A stretch of DNA of 58,169 nucleotides, taken from NCBI GenBank assembly GCA_015231825.1, contig JADGAV010000006.1, positions 173,220 through 231,388 of the forward strand. The letters are read 5' to 3'. The stretch comes from SAR324 cluster bacterium. Lineage in GTDB: Bacteria; SAR324; NAC60-12. Shown piece by piece: positions 55,019 to 58,169 of this stretch. Made by a program: the position numbers and the translations under genes. Within the stretch, counting starts at the first letter, position 1; each line of letters opens with the position of its first letter. The notes under the pieces were generated by a model. The model was not told the DNA's origin. It saw only the letters and a list, made by a program, of their open reading frames with translations, and ran no database searches.

Positions 55019-55912
55019 TCACACACGGGAGCTTTCCATTTTCTGAAACTGACTATAATTTGCTTCAAATCGATTGCGATTGTCTTCGCTATATTTTGCA
55101 TAGTCAAAATTGAGTGTCGAGTGAATTTCCTGGACGACACTCCACAATGTCTCACGCAACAGTGAGGCACATTTCATTGCTTCAAAACGGAGGCGCAATT
55201 GATCGTTTACCGGTTTTTCAAAATAATTCTCCAAGAGCCATTCTTCCTTTTTAGAACCAATCTCGTTGTTGCTCGACAAATTGGCTAAATCAAAGAGTGC
55301 TGCATTATATCCGGCGTAATCCCAATCGAGCAGCCACAAGCGTTGACCGTCATCGATAAAATTGGCAGCCAATAAGTCATTGTGAGCAAAAACCATTTTG
55401 ATCATTCCCACTGTTTTTTCGAGCCCCGCGTTGATATCAAAAAAACGGGGAAGCGCATCCATCCAGCGAGTCCCTCCTTCGCGTGCTGTGATCAGATAGC
55501 CCCGGCATACCTGAAAAGGCCAAAATGCCAGAACCGGCCCTTGCAGGTACTGGGGGATCTCTTCGTGGCATTTTTTAAGAAGCGCAAGCACACGTGCAAG
55601 ATTGCAGGAATTTTGAATGTCTTTTCCGGTCAGGGTTTTTCCTTCAATAAAACGCATCACCAGGACGCCTTTCGCGTGATGTACAATTTCGGGAGAAATT
55701 CCGGCAAAATAGGCGGCCCGGGCGCTTGCGGTTTCATTAAACCTCATGATGCCATGAAAGGGTATGTCCTCCCCGATTCTGACAACGAAGCGTTCTCCTC
55801 GATCTTCCACTAGAAAATTGGTATTCGTGAGCCCCCCACCCAATACCTGGGGATTCACAGAGCTAGACCAAAAATCGAGATCGGCGGCTTTTCTAAACGC
55901 ATTTTGATCCAT
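55019..55912 (-). CDS. Choline/ethanolamine kinase-like phosphotransferase
   Basis: The 297-residue protein resembles choline-kinase-type aminoglycoside phosphotransferase-fold enzymes: LGGGLTNTNFLVE (nucleotide loop), RFVVRIG (Lys/Arg strand), FAHNDLLAANFI (Brenner motif, catalytic Asp) and LLDWDYAGYNAALFDLA (metal Asp). The full catalytic set is present. Substrates may be choline, ethanolamine, or a thiamine- or sugar-like alcohol. A short hairpin (55914-55930) lies directly before the ATG and no good RBS is seen. Confidence 0.88.
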   Translation of the reverse strand: MDQNAFRKAADLDFWSSSVNPQVLGGGLTNTNFLVEDRGERFVVRIGEDIPFHGIMRFNETASARAAYFAGISPEIVHHAKGVLVMRFIEGKTLTGKDIQNSCNLARVLALLKKCHEEIPQYLQGPVLAFWPFQVCRGYLITAREGGTRWMDALPRFFDINAGLEKTVGMIKMVFAHNDLLAANFIDDGQRLWLLDWDYAGYNAALFDLANLSSNNEIGSKKEEWLLENYFEKPVNDQLRLRFEAMKCASLLRETLWSVVQEIHSTLNFDYAKYSEDNRNRFEANYSQFQKMESSRV

Positions 55913-55913
55913 C

Positions 55914-55930
55914 TTAGCTGTTTAAGCTAA
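55914..55930 (-). other. Small hairpin immediately upstream of a start codon
   Basis: TTAGCT (55914-55919) and AGCTAA (55925-55930) form a 6-bp stem with a 5-base loop, ending one base from the start codon of the phosphotransferase gene. It could limit ribosome access. The stem is short, so this is tentative. Confidence 0.3.
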
Positions 55931-56212
55931 AGTTTGGTGAATGAATTTCAGGTGAAATTGATATGGAATCACAAATTTGAGTTTCCGGCAAAGTATTAAC
56001 AACAATACTTTGGAATGGCAATTCTAAGAGTTATTATATTTTGTCAGCATATCATATTAGCTTTGCCTTTCAGGAGTTTTTTTGCGACAAATATTTGTAT
56101 CGTTTCTATACTTCCAAAAAAGAAGTGGAAACCTTTCATGAACTTGTCCAGGTATGAAAAAAGCCATACCCTCCCGTAAAAAACGAAAACATTTTTTCAA
56201 GGATGATAATCC
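55931..56212. other. Intergenic stretch before the M24 gene
   Basis: This AT-rich divergent gap shows no gene. The RBS of the next gene (AAGGATGATAATCC) lies at its right edge, and promoters for both flanking genes should be here. Confidence 0.4.
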
Positions 56213-57364
56213 ATGTTGGAACAAGCCAGGCAGCGAACAGCTGTATTTCAGGAAAAATTGCGAGATGCCGGCATTAGGCAGGCATTGTTGACGGATGAGA
56301 GCAGTATCGCCTACCTTGCAGGATTTTGGGGCTACCTCGGGGTCGAATTCGGCCGTCCTACCTGTTTGATTGTGCGCCCGGATGAAGAACCCATCGTGAT
56401 CACCCCGCTGATGGAAAGTGAAATGGTGTCCCGAATGACATGGATTGAGGACGTCCGCACTTGGGAAGATGCAGGAAACAATTACTGGGAAGCTGTCCTG
56501 GCAAATTCCATTGGAACAGGTGCGACTTCCCTTTGGGTAGAACTGCAGCAGATTCCCGCTATTGTGAGGAATTTTCTCGACAACCAATACCCTGGTATAA
56601 AGTTGGAAAATGTTGCTCCAAAATTGAGTGAGATGCGTATGATTAAATCTGTTCAGGAAATCGATGTCATGAAACAGGCAGGAAGCATCGCCGCAGTCAT
56701 GATGGGGGCAGCGGAAGCGGCTCTGGCCGAAGGAGCCCCGGAGTATGAAATTGCCTTGGCGGTGATCAATGCAGGCACCCGTAAAGCTGCCGGTTTTCTC
56801 AGCGAGAAAGGATGGGAGGCATTTGTTTCTCCGATGATTCACAATTTACAGATCATGCAGAGCGGTAAAGATACGTCGATGGTGCATCGCCGTGCCAGTG
56901 TCAAAGCTCTTGAACAGGGAGATCCTGTTTATTTCTGTTTTTGCAATATGGCGCAGTTCAAACAATATAAACTGGGCTTTGACCGCATGTTTTTTGTGGG
57001 AGATGCCTCCGATGCTGCCCGTCACGTGCAAATGACGGCAGTGGCAGCACAGCAGGCGGCGCTTTCTGCTATTCGGCCTGGGGTTTCTGCAGAAGAAGTT
57101 GCCGAAGCCGCAGATGAAATATACCATTCTCATGGATTCGCCACCGGTTACCGTACGGGTCGGTCCATTGGAATGGCTTATCTGGAATCACCTGAGCTGA
57201 AAAAGGGAGATAAAACTCGGCTCAAACCCGGCATGACGTTTGCCGTGGATGGTGGAATTTCTGTGGACGGAAAACTTGGAGGAAGAATCGGGGATTCTAT
57301 TGTTGTTACTGAAACAGGCTTTGAATACCTCACAGATTATTCACGGGAACTGTTGGTGGTCTGA
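56213..57364 (+). CDS. M24/creatinase-like protein without canonical metal ligands
   Basis: The 383-residue protein has the creatinase N-domain (residues 1-145: LRDAGIRQALLTDESSIAYL, LIVRPDEEPIVI) and the pita-bread domain (about 150-380). The usual dinuclear metal ligands of M24 aminopeptidases are absent: the first-Asp region reads PVYFCFCNM, the second GFDRMFF, the His region GRSIGMAYLE, and the last two Glu positions read GMTFAVDG and GRIGDS. Creatinase-type members also lack the metals but use His and Glu; here His in SMVHRR is kept while the Glu positions are Asp. It may be a metal-free C-N hydrolase on a guanidino or amide compound, or a degenerate relative. Its stop overlaps the next gene's start. 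Confidence 0.82.
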   Translation: MLEQARQRTAVFQEKLRDAGIRQALLTDESSIAYLAGFWGYLGVEFGRPTCLIVRPDEEPIVITPLMESEMVSRMTWIEDVRTWEDAGNNYWEAVLANSIGTGATSLWVELQQIPAIVRNFLDNQYPGIKLENVAPKLSEMRMIKSVQEIDVMKQAGSIAAVMMGAAEAALAEGAPEYEIALAVINAGTRKAAGFLSEKGWEAFVSPMIHNLQIMQSGKDTSMVHRRASVKALEQGDPVYFCFCNMAQFKQYKLGFDRMFFVGDASDAARHVQMTAVAAQQAALSAIRPGVSAEEVAEAADEIYHSHGFATGYRTGRSIGMAYLESPELKKGDKTRLKPGMTFAVDGGISVDGKLGGRIGDSIVVTETGFEYLTDYSRELLVV

Positions 57365-58155
57365 TGCTGAAAACCAATCAATTGCAGGTCGCCATTTATC
57401 AATATCAGGCACGCAGTGAAAATCCTGGTCAGCGTCTGCAACGTCTGGAGGGTGCGCTGCGGCAGTTGGGAATTTCAGGGGCAGATCTGCTGGTTTGTCC
57501 CGAATTGTTTCTTTCCGGTTACAATGTGGGAAATCGGATTGCTGATTGGAGTGAGCCTTCCAGCGGATTGTTCGCTGGCAAGGTTGCCGAATTGGCAAAA
57601 CGATGGCAGACTGCAATTCTTTATGGCTATCCTGAAGAGGAGGGAGGCAATCGCTATAATGCTGCTCAGTGTATTGGAAAAGATGGTGGGCGACTTGCCA
57701 ATCATCGAAAATTGGCATTGCCGGGAAAATTTGAGAAAAAATGGTTCTCAACAGGCAGCAACTTGACTTTGTTTGAACTGCACGGATGGAAAATTGCTGT
57801 TCTGATTTGCTATGACGCAGAATTCCCCGAAGCCGCGCGTGCCTGCGCGCAAAACGGGGCCGATCTGATCGTCGTACCCACTGCTTTGAAAGACAATTGG
57901 GGAGTCGTTGCTCATCGTGTTATTCCGGCGCGTGCATTTGAAAACGGACTTTTCCTGATCTATGCAAACTATGCCGGTCAGGAAGGAGACTGGCGCTATC
58001 TCGGCAATAGCTGCGTCGTCTCTCCCACAGGGGAAGATATCGTTCGTGGATCTGAAAATGAGCAGGTGTTGACCGCGACCCTTGACTGTCAACAAATTCA
58101 AAAGGCCCGCGAAATTTTGCCGTATCTCGATGATCTTGCAAAGTTGCCGGAATGA
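57364..58155 (+). CDS. Carbon-nitrogen hydrolase (nitrilase superfamily)
   Basis: The 263-residue enzyme has the Glu-Lys-Cys triad of the nitrilase fold: PELFLSGYN (Glu47), NHRKLALPG (Lys116) and LICYDAEFPEA (Cys149). It hydrolyses an amide or carbamoyl bond in the cytoplasm, and its size is usual for omega-amidase or carbamoylase-like members. The stop of the M24 gene (TGA) shares a base with this ATG (TGATG), so the two are translationally coupled and probably act in sequence on one nitrogenous substrate. The gene is complete, ending 14 bases before the window edge. Confidence 0.92.
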   Translation: MLKTNQLQVAIYQYQARSENPGQRLQRLEGALRQLGISGADLLVCPELFLSGYNVGNRIADWSEPSSGLFAGKVAELAKRWQTAILYGYPEEEGGNRYNAAQCIGKDGGRLANHRKLALPGKFEKKWFSTGSNLTLFELHGWKIAVLICYDAEFPEAARACAQNGADLIVVPTALKDNWGVVAHRVIPARAFENGLFLIYANYAGQEGDWRYLGNSCVVSPTGEDIVRGSENEQVLTATLDCQQIQKAREILPYLDDLAKLPE

Positions 58156-58169
58156 TCAGAAAATCTGGC

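Overview
The window looks like a chromosomal contig from a Gram-negative heterotroph of moderate GC. It has many lipoprotein signal sequences, a ribosome-biogenesis GTPase of the RbgA type, a fused isobutyryl-CoA mutase, UroD-type methyltransferases with a separate corrinoid protein, a sulfatase and a very large hybrid sensor kinase. This mix fits marine deltaproteobacterial or SAR324-like lineages, but that placement is inference. No rRNA, tRNA, CRISPR array, intact transposase or prophage module was seen.

Region 1 (1-2.2 kb) holds an intact PEP-mutase/isocitrate-lyase family gene and a truncated DUF1330 gene. A reciprocal copy lies at 23.1-23.8 kb: there the lyase is a fragment with an in-frame stop and the DUF1330 gene is intact. 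The two loci share a 263-bp stretch that is identical as read.

Region 2 (2.2-22.9 kb, all + strand) starts with a 2289-residue hybrid sensor protein (pseudokinase-like Ser/Thr kinase domain, AAA-type ATPase, TPR-like region, GAF, histidine kinase, receiver, PAS) and a small STAS-like protein. A surface-protein cluster follows: a cadherin-like protein, a seven-repeat FG-GAP lipoprotein, a secreted protein ending in an S74 (endosialidase-type) autoprocessing chaperone, a SUMF1-like lipoprotein, a TMTC-like membrane/TPR protein and a lipoprotein with a Lon-type (S16) protease domain but no ATPase.

Region 3 (23.1-36.6 kb) is mixed accessory and housekeeping: an MBL-fold lipoprotein and a TetR regulator that appear to share an operator, a Rap1a-like gene cut short beside a REP-like hairpin, cutA, a second TMTC-like protein, a ModF-like double ABC ATPase, a MATE exporter, an inositol-phosphatase family enzyme, rbgA, an S41-like protein without the expected serine, and hypothetical genes.

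Region 4 (36.8-58.2 kb) is metabolic and rich in B12-linked genes. icmF with two small genes is followed by a lipoprotein hydrolase, a corrinoid protein and a divergent protein resembling the MetH activation domain. An eight-gene minus-strand array runs from 52.7 down to 43.7 kb: solute-binding protein, permease, UroD-type methyltransferase, permease, nucleoside-hydrolase family protein, cytoplasmic sulfatase, PhyH dioxygenase and a second UroD-type methyltransferase. A divergent AraC regulator sits at its head. The parts suggest import of a glycoside-like substrate, then desulfation, hydrolysis, oxidation and corrinoid-dependent demethylation in the cytoplasm; this is the best candidate for an undescribed system. 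An aldo/keto reductase, a choline-kinase-like phosphotransferase, a creatinase-like M24 protein and a translationally coupled nitrilase-family amidase complete the window.
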